Shown here piece after piece: positions 7,780 through 16,128 of a DNA stretch of 64,000 nucleotides (position 1 is its first letter; the number at the start of each line of letters is the position of its first letter). Position numbers and translations under genes: made by a program. The notes under the pieces were generated by a model. The model worked only from the letters and a program-made list of their open reading frames with translations, made no database searches and had not been told where the DNA came from. This DNA comes from JBBQXK01 sp038209775 (GTDB lineage Bacteria > Pseudomonadota > Alphaproteobacteria > Rhodobacterales > Rhodobacteraceae), in contig JBBQXK010000006.1 of NCBI GenBank assembly GCA_038209775.1, positions 1 to 64,000 of the forward strand, in the 5' to 3' direction.

Positions 7780-9240
7780 ATGGGGCGCAAGGTAGCAATC
7801 ATCGGCGGGGGCGTGATCGGCGGCGGCTGGGCTGCGCGGTTCCTGTTGTCGGGCTGGGACGTGGCGGTGTTCGACCCCGATCCCGAAGCGCCCCGCAAGG
7901 TGGGCGAGGTGCTGGCCAACGCCCGCGCCAGCCTGCCGGCGCTGGCGGACATTCCGATGCCTGCCGAGGGAAACCTGTCTTTCACGCAGACAATTACCGA
8001 AGCCGTCGAAGGGGCTGACTATATTCAGGAATCCGTGTCAGAGCGACTGGACCTGAAACACCGCGTCTATGCACAAATCCAACAGTCGTCCCATGGGGTG
8101 CCGATCGGGTCATCAACCTCTGGCTTCAAGCCGAGCGAGTTGCAGCAGGGTGCCGCCGACCCCTCGGTGATCTTCGTGGCCCACCCGTTCAACCCGGTCT
8201 ACCTGTTGCCACTGGCCGAGGTGGTGCCGTCGCCTGTCAGCGACATGGCCCTGATCGAGCGGGTCAAGGAAACCCTGCGCGAGATCGGCATGTTCCCCCT
8301 GCATGTCCGCAAGGAAATCGACGCCCATATCGCCGACCGCTTCCTTGAGGCGGTCTGGCGCGAGGCGCTTTGGCTGGTCAAGGACGGCGTCGCCACCACC
8401 GAGGAAATCGACGAGGCGATCCGTATGGGGTTTGGCCTGCGTTGGGGCCAGATGGGGTTGTTCGAGACCTACCGCGTGGCGGGGGGCGAAGCGGGGATGA
8501 AGCATTTCATGGAACAGTTCGGGCCCTGCCTGCAATGGCCCTGGACCAAGCTGACCGACGTGCCCGAGTTTACCGACGAACTGGTCGACCTGATCGCGGG
8601 CCAGTCCGATGCGCAATCCGGCCACCATACGATCCGCGAACTGGAACGCATCCGTGACAAGAACCTGGTGGGCTTTCTGCGGGTGCTGAAAGACCGCAAC
8701 TGGGGTGCGGGCAAGGTTCTCTTGGACCACGACGCGCGCAGGCGGTCGGCGATGCCCGATCCCGTTCCCGACACGGCGAAGCCCCTTGAGATGGCGCGAA
8801 TGACGGTGCTGCCGGGCTGGATCGACTACAACGGCCACATGACCGAAAGCCGCTACCTGTTCGCCTGCTCCGAGACGACCGACGCATTCTTGCGCCATAT
8901 CGGGGCCGATCTGGCCTATGTCGGAACCGGCCACAGCTATTACACCGCCGAGACGCACCTGATGCATCTGGACGAGGCCAAGCTGGGCGATGCGCTGACC
9001 GGCACGGTGCAGATCCTGATGGCGGATGAAAAGCGCATCCATGCCTTCGTGTCGCTTTTGAGGGATGGCGAGCCGGTGGCGACGCTGGAACAGATGTACC
9101 TGCATGTGGACATGAACGCGGGCAAGACCTGTGCGGCGGCACCTGCGGTGCTGGCCCGGCTGATGCCGATTGCCAATGCACACAAGGCCCTGCCGCGCCC
9201 CCACGCCGCGGGGCGGCATGTGGGGCAGCGCCGGGCATGA
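7780..9240 (+). CDS. lcdH: Carnitine 3-dehydrogenase fused to a betainyl-CoA thioesterase-type domain
   Basis: A bifunctional protein of 486 residues. Residues about 1-320 are an NAD-dependent 3-hydroxyacyl dehydrogenase of the L-carnitine dehydrogenase type (VAIIGGGVIGGGWAARFL dinucleotide motif, SSTSGF, HPFNPVYLLPLAEVV). It oxidises carnitine to 3-dehydrocarnitine. Residues about 340-480 are a hotdog-fold thioesterase (PGWIDYNGHMTESRYL motif), expected to hydrolyse betainyl-CoA to glycine betaine. In Pseudomonas these activities are separate (CdhA, CdhB), while the fused form is known in alphaproteobacteria. Combined with the BKACE enzyme, the locus encodes carnitine to betaine. The ATG at 7780 follows AGGTAGGGA. 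The gene overlaps the next one by ATGA. Confidence 0.92.
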   Translation: MGRKVAIIGGGVIGGGWAARFLLSGWDVAVFDPDPEAPRKVGEVLANARASLPALADIPMPAEGNLSFTQTITEAVEGADYIQESVSERLDLKHRVYAQIQQSSHGVPIGSSTSGFKPSELQQGAADPSVIFVAHPFNPVYLLPLAEVVPSPVSDMALIERVKETLREIGMFPLHVRKEIDAHIADRFLEAVWREALWLVKDGVATTEEIDEAIRMGFGLRWGQMGLFETYRVAGGEAGMKHFMEQFGPCLQWPWTKLTDVPEFTDELVDLIAGQSDAQSGHHTIRELERIRDKNLVGFLRVLKDRNWGAGKVLLDHDARRRSAMPDPVPDTAKPLEMARMTVLPGWIDYNGHMTESRYLFACSETTDAFLRHIGADLAYVGTGHSYYTAETHLMHLDEAKLGDALTGTVQILMADEKRIHAFVSLLRDGEPVATLEQMYLHVDMNAGKTCAAAPAVLARLMPIANAHKALPRPHAAGRHVGQRRA

Positions 9241-9992
9241 CCCAACGGGTGCTGATCACGGCGGGTGCCTCGGGCATCGGGCTGGCGATGGCGCAGGCGT
9301 TCTTGGCCACCGGCGCGCGGGTGCGGGTGACCGATGTGGACGCCGGTGCGTTGGCGGCTCTGCCGCCGGGCATCGCGGGCGAAGCGGCGGACGTGACGGA
9401 CGAGGGGCAGATGGCGTCGGTCTTTGCCCGCATCGCAGCGGACTGGGGCGGGCTGGATGTGCTCTGCGCCAATGCGGGTACCTCTGGCCCGACGGCACCG
9501 ATCGAGGCGGTCGACCTTGGCGAATGGCATGCATGCCTCGCGGTGAACCTTGATGGTGCGATGCTGGCGGCCAAACATGCGACGCCCCTGATGAAGGCGG
9601 CGGGGGCGGGGGTGATGATCTTTACCTCCTCGACCGCCGGGCTTTATGCCAACCCCTACCGCGCGCCATATGTGGCGGCAAAATGGGCGGTGATCGGGCT
9701 GATGAAGACGGTGGCGATGGAGCTTGGGCCCCATGGCATCCGCGCCAACGCGATCTGCCCGGGGTCGGTCAACGGCCCGCGCATCGACCGCGTGATTGCC
9801 GCCGAAGCCGTGGCAAAGAGCATGACCGGGGACGCGGTCCGTCAGGGCTATGCCAGTGGCACCGCACTTGGCCGCCTCTCAGACCCCGGCGATGTGGCAG
9901 CGATGGCGGTGTTCCTTGCCTCACCTGCCGCGCGCATGATCTCTGGCCAGGCCATTGCGGTGGACGGCTTTACCATCAACCCCGACCCCTGA
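9237..9992 (+). CDS. SDR-family oxidoreductase
   Basis: Classical short-chain dehydrogenase/reductase, 251 residues. The cofactor motif is atypical but recognisable (TAGASGIGLAMAQAF, where TGxxxGxG is usual). CANAG matches NNAG. The catalytic set is visible as Ser (FTSSTAG) and the pair YVAAK (YxxxK). A C-terminal PGSVNGPRID and VDGFTINPDP ending fit the family. The substrate is not apparent; in this locus it might act on a 3-hydroxyacid such as 3-hydroxybutyrate or a carnitine-related alcohol. The start overlaps the preceding stop by ATGA, so the two genes are translationally coupled. Confidence 0.85.
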   Translation: MTQRVLITAGASGIGLAMAQAFLATGARVRVTDVDAGALAALPPGIAGEAADVTDEGQMASVFARIAADWGGLDVLCANAGTSGPTAPIEAVDLGEWHACLAVNLDGAMLAAKHATPLMKAAGAGVMIFTSSTAGLYANPYRAPYVAAKWAVIGLMKTVAMELGPHGIRANAICPGSVNGPRIDRVIAAEAVAKSMTGDAVRQGYASGTALGRLSDPGDVAAMAVFLASPAARMISGQAIAVDGFTINPDP

Positions 9993-9999
9993 GGACACC

Positions 10000-11163
10000 A
10001 TGGATTTTGCCCTGACCGATGAGCAGAAGATGATCATTGAGACGACCCGCGCCTTCGTCGAGGCCGAGTTGTACCCGCACGAGGCGGCGGTGGAACGTTC
10101 GGGCGTGCTGCCGCTGGAGGTGATCCGCGAGGTCCAGCAAAAGGCCATGGCGGCGGGGCTTTACGCGGCCAACATGCCGGAAGAGGTGGGTGGGGCGGGG
10201 TTGGATACGCTGTCGTGGCTTCTGTATGAGCGTGAGTTGGGGCGGGCGAACTATGCCCTGCACTGGACCTGTGTCGCGCGGCCGTCGAACATCCTCTTGG
10301 CAGGCACGGCCGATCAGCGCGAGCGCTACCTCATGCCCTGCATCCGGGGCGAGACCTGGGATTGTCTGGCGATGACCGAACCCGGTGCCGGGTCGGACCT
10401 GCGGGGGATGAAGGCATCGGCGCGTCAGGATGGCAGCGACTGGGTGCTGAACGGCACCAAGCATTTCATCTCGCACGCCGATCTGGCCGGGTTCACCATC
10501 GCGTTCATGGCATCGGGCGAGGAGGACACGGCCAAGGGCCGCAAGAAACGGATTACCGCGTTCTTTGTCGACAAGGGCACCCCCGGTTTCACCGTCCGCG
10601 ACGGCTATCGCAACGTCAGCCACCGGGGCTATACCAACGGTATCCTTGAGTTCGACGATTGCCGGGTGCCTGCGGCCAATGTGCTGGGCGAGCCGCACAA
10701 GGGGTTCGAGGTGGCCAACACCTGGCTTGGGGCGACGCGGTTGCAGGTCGCCGCGACCTGCCTTGGTCGCGCGGGCCGCGCGCTGGACCACGCCGTTGCC
10801 TATGCCGCCGAACGCCGCCAGTTCGGCCAGCAGATCGGCAAGTTCCAAGGGGTGTCGTTCAAGCTGGCTGACATGGCGATGGAATTGAAGGCTGCCGGGT
10901 TGCTGACCTGGGAAGCGGGGTGGAAGTTCGAGAATGGGTCGGTGACCGAAGCGGACATGGCAATGGCCAAGCTGAAGGCGACCGAGGTGCTGGCGATGGT
11001 GGCCGACGAGGCGATCCAGATCCATGGCGGCATGGGATTGATGGACGAGTTGCCGCTGGAACGCATCTGGCGTGATGCCCGGGTCGAGCGGATATGGGAG
11101 GGGACCAGCGAGATCCAGCGCCACATCATCAGCCGAGAACTGCTGCGCGCTGTGGGGGGATAG
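10000..11163 (+). CDS. Acyl-CoA dehydrogenase (CaiA-like by context)
   Basis: FAD-dependent acyl-CoA dehydrogenase, 387 residues. The order of motifs is standard: an N-terminal helical part (FALTDEQKMIIETTRAFVE), the signature around LAMTEPGAGSDLRGMKASA, the GTKHFISHA beta-domain, RQFGQQIGKFQGVSFKLADMAMEL, and the C-terminal IHGGMGLMDELPLERIWRDARVERIWEGTSEIQ. In this locus, next to a CaiD homologue, it may act on crotonobetainyl-CoA or gamma-butyrobetainyl-CoA; that is inference. It starts 7 bp after the SDR stop. Confidence 0.88.
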   Translation: MDFALTDEQKMIIETTRAFVEAELYPHEAAVERSGVLPLEVIREVQQKAMAAGLYAANMPEEVGGAGLDTLSWLLYERELGRANYALHWTCVARPSNILLAGTADQRERYLMPCIRGETWDCLAMTEPGAGSDLRGMKASARQDGSDWVLNGTKHFISHADLAGFTIAFMASGEEDTAKGRKKRITAFFVDKGTPGFTVRDGYRNVSHRGYTNGILEFDDCRVPAANVLGEPHKGFEVANTWLGATRLQVAATCLGRAGRALDHAVAYAAERRQFGQQIGKFQGVSFKLADMAMELKAAGLLTWEAGWKFENGSVTEADMAMAKLKATEVLAMVADEAIQIHGGMGLMDELPLERIWRDARVERIWEGTSEIQRHIISRELLRAVGG

Positions 11164-11180
11164 CGCGCCCCGCCATCGCC

Positions 11181-11410
11181 GGACCGGGGGCCGGCCCCCG
11201 GACCCCCGGGATACTTGGGAACAGTTGAAAGCAACGAAATGTTAACCTTGGATTGCCAAGATGAGATCACGGTACAGGCGGGGACGCCGATGACCGTAAC
11301 GGTTGAAGATTCCCTCCCTCCTTGGCTGGGGGGAGGGCGTCTCAGCGTGATATTTCCCCTCAACTGTTTCCAAATATCCCGGGGGTCCGGGGGCTGGCCC
11401 CCGGCTCCGG
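11181..11410. repeat. Inverted pair of GC-hairpin/ATATTT intergenic repeats
   Basis: The left arm at about 11181-11230 (core GACCCCCGGGATACTTGGGA) reappears in reverse complement at about 11355-11410, with near identity over about 50 bases. Each arm contains its own GC-rich hairpin (GGGGGCCGGCCCCC or GGGGGCTGGCCCCC). The 125-base centre holds a further CCCTCCC/GGGGAGGG hairpin at about 11313-11338. Single copies of the same core occur at about 14274, 61700 and 61905, and a diverged one at 49626. The unit lies inside an operon, between acyl-CoA dehydrogenase and ligase genes. Confidence 0.75.
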
Positions 11411-11432
11411 GCCGACAGCGCGGCGTCGATAA

Positions 11433-13430
11433 ATGACGCGCCTCGACCGCCTTCTTCGTCCACGCCACATAGCCGTTCTGGGCGCAGGCTGGGCGCGCAA
11501 CGTGATCGAACAGACGGCGAGGATGGGGTTTGTCGGGCAAGTCTGGCCGGTTCACCCGACGCGGGCCGAGGTCGGGGGATTGCGTGCCTTTCCGTCTCTT
11601 GGCGACCTTCCGGCTGCGCCGGATGCCACGTTCATCGGGGTAAACCGGCATGCCACGGTCGATGTCGTGGCCGAACTGGCTGGGATGGGGGCGGGTGGGG
11701 CGATCTGTTTTGCCAGCGGCTGGACCGAGGCGGGGGAGGCGGGCCTGCAGGCGCGGCTGGTTGCGGCGGCGGCGGGGATGCCGATCCTTGGGCCGAACTG
11801 CTATGGCGTCATCAACTATCTGGACGGCGCGCTCTTGTGGCCCGACCAGCATGGCGGGGTGCGGGTGGAGCGGGGGGTGGCGCTGCTCAGCCAATCCTCG
11901 AACATCATCATCAATCTGACCATGCAGCGCCGTGCCCTGCCGGTGGCCTATGTCGCCTGTCTGGGCAATGCCGCCGCCGTGGGGCTGGCGGAACTTGCCG
12001 GGGCGCTGCTGGATGATCCGCGGGTTACTGCTTTAGGCATGTATGTTGAGGGGTTTGATGATGCTGCCGCCCTGGCCGCTCTGGCCGAACGAGCGCGGGA
12101 GTTGGGCAAGGGGATCGTGGCGATCAAGGCGGGCAAAACCGAGTTGTCGCAGACCGCAGCACAGTCGCATACCGCGTCGCTTGCCGGGGGCGGGGCGGGC
12201 AACAGCGCGTTTCTGCGCCAGGCGGGGATTGCCGAGGTGTCGACGCCGGCCGAACTGGTCGAGACGCTGAAGATCCTGCACGTCCACGGGCCGGGTCTGG
12301 GACGGCGGCTGTGCAGCATTTCGTGCTCGGGCGGGGAGGCGGGGTTGGTGGCCGATCTGGCGGGGCCGCTTGGCCTTGACTTCCCACCGCCCGGGGATGC
12401 GGCCCGCCAGCGACTGGCCGAGATCCTGGGGCCGATCGTGGCCATCGCCAACCCCTTGGATTACCACACCTTCATCTGGGGCGACGGGCCGCGCACCACG
12501 GATGTCTTCGCCACCATGCTGGGTGGCTATGATGCGGGCATCTGCATCATCGACCCGCCGAGGCCTGACCGCTGCGATCCGTCCAGCTTTCAGCCCGCCC
12601 TTGACTCCATCGTGGCGGCGGCAGCGGCGACGGGGACGCCGACGTTTCCGGTAGCGTCCTTGCCCGAGAATTTCGATGAGGGGATGGCCACCCGGATGAT
12701 GGATAAGGGTGTGGCCACGCTGATGGGGCTCGAGACGGCACTGGCGGCGCTGCGCGCGGCGCAGACCGAGGCGGGGTTGCCGGGGTGGCGGCCCTTGCCG
12801 GTGGTGGTGGAGGATGCAGAGCGTACGTTGTCCGAGGCCGAGGGCAAGGTACGCGTGGCGCGGATGGGGGTGGCCGTTCCGCGCGGGGCCTCAGCGCCGA
12901 CACTGGCGGCATTGCGCGCGGGGGTGGCGGCGCTGACCCCGCCCTTTGCGCTGAAGGGGCTGGGGTTTGCGCACAAAACCGAGGCGGGGGCGGTGCGGCT
13001 GGGGCTGACCACGCTGGATCATGAGGCGGACATGGCCGGGGCCACGGGGTATCTGGCGGAAGAGATGGTGACGGGCGGGGTGGCCGAGATGCTGGTGGGC
13101 GTCGCGCGCGATCCGGTGCTGGGGGCGACGGTGACGCTGGGGTTCGGCGGGGTCACGGCGGAGGTGCTGGCCGATACCGTGACGCTGATCTGTCCGGTTA
13201 CCGGCCCAGAGGTTGAGGCGGCCTTGCGCCGGTTGCGGCTGTGGCCGCTTTTGGACGGCTACCGGGGGCGGGTGCGTGCGGATGTGGCGGCGATAGTGGC
13301 CGCTGTGCTGGCGCTGCAGGCGGCGATGGTCGCCGAGCCCTGGATCACCGAGATCGAGATCAACCCCCTGATCCTGCGTGAGGCGGGCGCGGTGGCGGTG
13401 GACGTGCTGATGAAGGAGCGGGTGTTATGA
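11433..13430 (+). CDS. Acyl-CoA synthetase, NDP-forming (acetate-CoA ligase family)
   Basis: A single-chain alpha-beta NDP-forming acyl-CoA ligase of 665 residues. It has an N-terminal CoA-binding Rossmann domain (LLRPRHIAVLGAGWARN), a ligase-CoA domain with the phospho-accepting histidine in QSHTASLAGG (about residue 248), and a C-terminal ATP-grasp domain (ALKGLGFAHKTEAGAVRLGL to WITEIEINPLIL). It makes acyl-CoA from a carboxylate, ATP and CoA. In E. coli a CoA-transferase (CaiB) or AMP-forming ligase (CaiC) activates carnitine; this enzyme may replace them here, which is inference. The stop overlaps the CaiD start. Confidence 0.87.
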   Translation: MTRLDRLLRPRHIAVLGAGWARNVIEQTARMGFVGQVWPVHPTRAEVGGLRAFPSLGDLPAAPDATFIGVNRHATVDVVAELAGMGAGGAICFASGWTEAGEAGLQARLVAAAAGMPILGPNCYGVINYLDGALLWPDQHGGVRVERGVALLSQSSNIIINLTMQRRALPVAYVACLGNAAAVGLAELAGALLDDPRVTALGMYVEGFDDAAALAALAERARELGKGIVAIKAGKTELSQTAAQSHTASLAGGGAGNSAFLRQAGIAEVSTPAELVETLKILHVHGPGLGRRLCSISCSGGEAGLVADLAGPLGLDFPPPGDAARQRLAEILGPIVAIANPLDYHTFIWGDGPRTTDVFATMLGGYDAGICIIDPPRPDRCDPSSFQPALDSIVAAAAATGTPTFPVASLPENFDEGMATRMMDKGVATLMGLETALAALRAAQTEAGLPGWRPLPVVVEDAERTLSEAEGKVRVARMGVAVPRGASAPTLAALRAGVAALTPPFALKGLGFAHKTEAGAVRLGLTTLDHEADMAGATGYLAEEMVTGGVAEMLVGVARDPVLGATVTLGFGGVTAEVLADTVTLICPVTGPEVEAALRRLRLWPLLDGYRGRVRADVAAIVAAVLALQAAMVAEPWITEIEINPLILREAGAVAVDVLMKERVL

Positions 13431-14224
13431 TGCAGATGTTGACCGAGGGGCCGATCCTGACCCGGCGCGAAGGGGCTGTGCTGGAGGTGACGCTGGACCG
13501 GCCCAAGGCCAATGCCATCGACCTTGTGACAAGCCGGATCATGGGCCAGACCTTTCGCGCCTTTCGCGATGATGACAGCCTGCGCGTGGCGATCCTGCGG
13601 GCCGGGGGGGACAAGTTCTTTTGCCCCGGGTGGGATCTGAAGGGGGCGGCTGCGGGCGATGCCGTGGACGGCGATTATGGCGTGGGGGGCTTTGGCGGGC
13701 TGCAGGAGTTGCCGAACCTGAACAAGCCGGTCATTGCCGCCGTGAACGGTATCTGCTGTGGCGGCGGGCTGGAACTGGCGCTGTCGTGTGATCTGATCCT
13801 CGCGTCGGACAACGCGACCTTTGCCTTGCCGGAAATCCGGTCGGGTACAGTGGCTGATGCGGCGTCGATCAGGTTGCCCAAACGCATTCCCTATCATGTG
13901 GCGATGGACCTGCTGCTGACGGGCCGCTGGTTCGATGTGGATGAGGCGTTGCGGTGGGGCATTCTTAAAGAGATCACCACGAGGGCCGACCTTCTGCCCA
14001 AGGCCTGGGCCCTGGCGCGGGTGTTGGAGGCGGGGCCGCCGCTGGTCTATGCCGCGATCAAGGAAGTGGTGCGCGAGGCCGAGGCGATGCGATTCCAGGA
14101 CGCGCTGAACCGGATCACCAAGCGCCAGTTGCCGACGGTGGACCGGCTGTATTCCAGCGAGGATCAGTTGGAGGGGGCAAGGGCGTTCACAGAAAAGCGC
14201 GATCCGGTGTGGAAGGGGCGGTAG
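13427..14224 (+). CDS. caiD: Carnitinyl-CoA dehydratase (crotonase family)
   Basis: Crotonase-fold hydratase, 265 residues. Similarity to E. coli CaiD is visible along the whole chain: VTLDRPKANAID, FRDDDSLRVAILRAGG, FFCPGWDLK, GGFGGLQE, NKPVIAAVNGICCGGGLELAL, and the same C-terminal end AFTEKRDPVWKGR. CaiD interconverts L-carnitinyl-CoA and crotonobetainyl-CoA. The oxyanion-hole glycines of GWDLK and CGGGLE are present. The start overlaps the ligase stop by ATGA, and an AAGGAG site precedes it. This is the last gene of the carnitine operon. Confidence 0.92.
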   Translation: MMQMLTEGPILTRREGAVLEVTLDRPKANAIDLVTSRIMGQTFRAFRDDDSLRVAILRAGGDKFFCPGWDLKGAAAGDAVDGDYGVGGFGGLQELPNLNKPVIAAVNGICCGGGLELALSCDLILASDNATFALPEIRSGTVADAASIRLPKRIPYHVAMDLLLTGRWFDVDEALRWGILKEITTRADLLPKAWALARVLEAGPPLVYAAIKEVVREAEAMRFQDALNRITKRQLPTVDRLYSSEDQLEGARAFTEKRDPVWKGR

Positions 14225-14254
14225 GCGCCTTGCCTTTGGCGTGTCGTGGGTGGC

Positions 14255-14315
14255 TGCGTCCCGGGGCGCTGCCCCGGACCCCGGGATATTTGGGCAAAGA
14301 TGAATGGGGCAGGGA
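14255..14315. repeat. GC-hairpin/ATATTT repeat between convergent genes
   Basis: The stem CCGGGGC at 14261-14267 pairs with GCCCCGG at 14271-14277 around a 3-base loop. It is followed by the core CCCGGGATATTTGGGCAAAG and ATGAATGG, shared with other copies in the window. Lying between convergent genes, it could terminate transcription. Confidence 0.7.
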
Positions 14316-16070
14316 TCAGTCGGGCAGGCCGGCCTTGGCCAGCCCCTCGCGGATGCGGGCGGGGTCGGCGGGGTTGCTGTAGGTCAGGCGGCCGAGGTGT
14401 TCGTCCAGCGCGTAGTTCGGGTTGATCGCGGCAATCTCGGCCCAGACGCGGCGCGCCTCGTCCACCTGACCAAGATGGCCAAGCGCCGAGGCCAAGAGGC
14501 TGCGCGACAGGTCGGTGCTGGGAACCCGCCGGATGCGTTCGCGAAAGGTGTCGGCGGCTTCCTGATAGCGGCCCGCCAGAAGCTGTGCCGCCCCAAGGAA
14601 GTGCAACCCCTGCTTGGCAAAATCCGTGTCCAGCCAGATCGAGCGCTGCAACAGCGGGATCGCGGCCTCGGCATGGCCCAGCATCATCTTGACGTTGCCA
14701 AGGATGCCGATGGCAGCCGCGGAGTTTGGCGCAAGCGCCAAGGCACGGTTGGCTGACGCCTTCATCGCCTCGACATCGCCTTTGTACATTTGGGTCACGG
14801 CGGCGGCGACATGACCGAACACTTCGTCCGGGTCCTTGGTGATGGCAAGGTCGGCATGACGGATGGCCTGCGACAGCGGGTCGGGCGTGCCGGCCCATCG
14901 GTTGGCGTGGTCAAAGATGTAGGCAAGGCTCAGCCCCGCATCGGGGGCGGCATAGGCGGGGTCGATGAGGGTCGCGCGGGTGTAGGCAGCAATCACCGCG
15001 TTGAAGGCCGCGCGGCGGTCGGTCGTGACCTCGGGCAGGTCGGCGGCCAGTTGCCGCCCGCGCAGATAAGCGTCATGCGCCGCGACGTTGGTGGCCCGGG
15101 TGCCGGCCAGACGCTGACGCTCGACCGGTTGCAACTTTACCCGCAGAGCCCCCACGATCTGCATCGTCACCTCGTCCTGCACCGCGAAGATGTCGGTCAG
15201 GTCGCGGTCATAGCGTTCGGCCCAGAGGTGCGCGCCGGTGCGGGCGTCGATCAACTGGGCGGTGATGCGCACGCGGTTGGCGGCGCGGCGGATCGACCCT
15301 TCGAGCACCGAAGTCACGCCAAGCTCGCGGCCCACGGTGCGGATGTCGGGCGTCTTGCCCTTGTAGGCAAACGAGGAATTGCGCGCGACGACCATAAGGC
15401 CGCCGATCTTGGATAGGTCGGTGATGATGTCTTCGCTGATCCCGTCCGAGAAATACTCCTGGTCGGGATCGCCGGACATGTTGGTGAAGGGCAGGACGGC
15501 GATGGACGGGATGGCTTCGGACGCTGCCTGCACCTCGACGCCGGCGCCATTGCCCCACCGCCAGGCGCGCACCGGGCTGGCGATGTTCTTCAGCGCCAAC
15601 TCGCCCACGTCGGTGAACGCGATGTCGATCTTGCCGCGCACCTGCGCGTGGATCGCATCGGACAACAGGATACCCCCGCGCGGCGCCTGCGCCTCAAGCC
15701 GGGCCGCCACGTTGACGCCGTCGCCCAGCATGTCGTCGCCGTCACTGACGACATCGCCAAGGTTGACGCCGATACGCAGGGCTATTTCCGCCGTGCCGGT
15801 GCCGAGGTTGTACAGCGTCATCGCACCCTGCACCGCCACGGCACATTCCACGGCGTCGACGGCACTGGCAAACTCTACCAGCACGCCGTCGCCCATGGTC
15901 TTAAAGATGCGGCCACGGTGGCTGGCCACGATGGGGTTGAACACATTGCCCCAGACCGCGCGCGTGGCGGCCAGCGTACCATCCTCGTCGGCACCCATCA
16001 TCTGCGAGTAGCCTTCGATATCGGCGGCAAGGATCGCCGCTAGGCGACGCTGGGTTCGGGTCTCAAGCAT
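14316..16070 (-). CDS. Class III adenylate/guanylate cyclase with TolB-like and TPR regions (copy 1)
   Basis: A 584-residue soluble signalling protein. The N terminus is a class III nucleotide cyclase domain (residues about 8-165). It has metal-binding Asp in AAILAADIEGYSQMMG and the KTMGDGVLVEFASA motif with the second Asp. A TolB N-terminal-like segment follows (ILLSD...LPFTNMSGDPDQEYFSDGISEDIITDLSKI, about residues 195-325). Several TPR-like helical pairs complete the C terminus. Such proteins likely make cAMP, with output tuned by the TPR part. It is a close tandem paralogue of the gene at 16129, which is upstream in the same direction with a 58-bp gap. Confidence 0.88.
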   Translation of the reverse strand: MLETRTQRRLAAILAADIEGYSQMMGADEDGTLAATRAVWGNVFNPIVASHRGRIFKTMGDGVLVEFASAVDAVECAVAVQGAMTLYNLGTGTAEIALRIGVNLGDVVSDGDDMLGDGVNVAARLEAQAPRGGILLSDAIHAQVRGKIDIAFTDVGELALKNIASPVRAWRWGNGAGVEVQAASEAIPSIAVLPFTNMSGDPDQEYFSDGISEDIITDLSKIGGLMVVARNSSFAYKGKTPDIRTVGRELGVTSVLEGSIRRAANRVRITAQLIDARTGAHLWAERYDRDLTDIFAVQDEVTMQIVGALRVKLQPVERQRLAGTRATNVAAHDAYLRGRQLAADLPEVTTDRRAAFNAVIAAYTRATLIDPAYAAPDAGLSLAYIFDHANRWAGTPDPLSQAIRHADLAITKDPDEVFGHVAAAVTQMYKGDVEAMKASANRALALAPNSAAAIGILGNVKMMLGHAEAAIPLLQRSIWLDTDFAKQGLHFLGAAQLLAGRYQEAADTFRERIRRVPSTDLSRSLLASALGHLGQVDEARRVWAEIAAINPNYALDEHLGRLTYSNPADPARIREGLAKAGLPD

Positions 16071-16128
16071 GGGGATCAGGGCCTGCGTCTGCGCTACCCA
16101 TCATATCTGGGCGCGCCGGGGGGCGGTT

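Noticed and set aside
16070..16128. tRNA or other RNA gene between the cyclase paralogues
   Set aside because: No cloverleaf or conserved TTC arm could be traced; the gap is too short.
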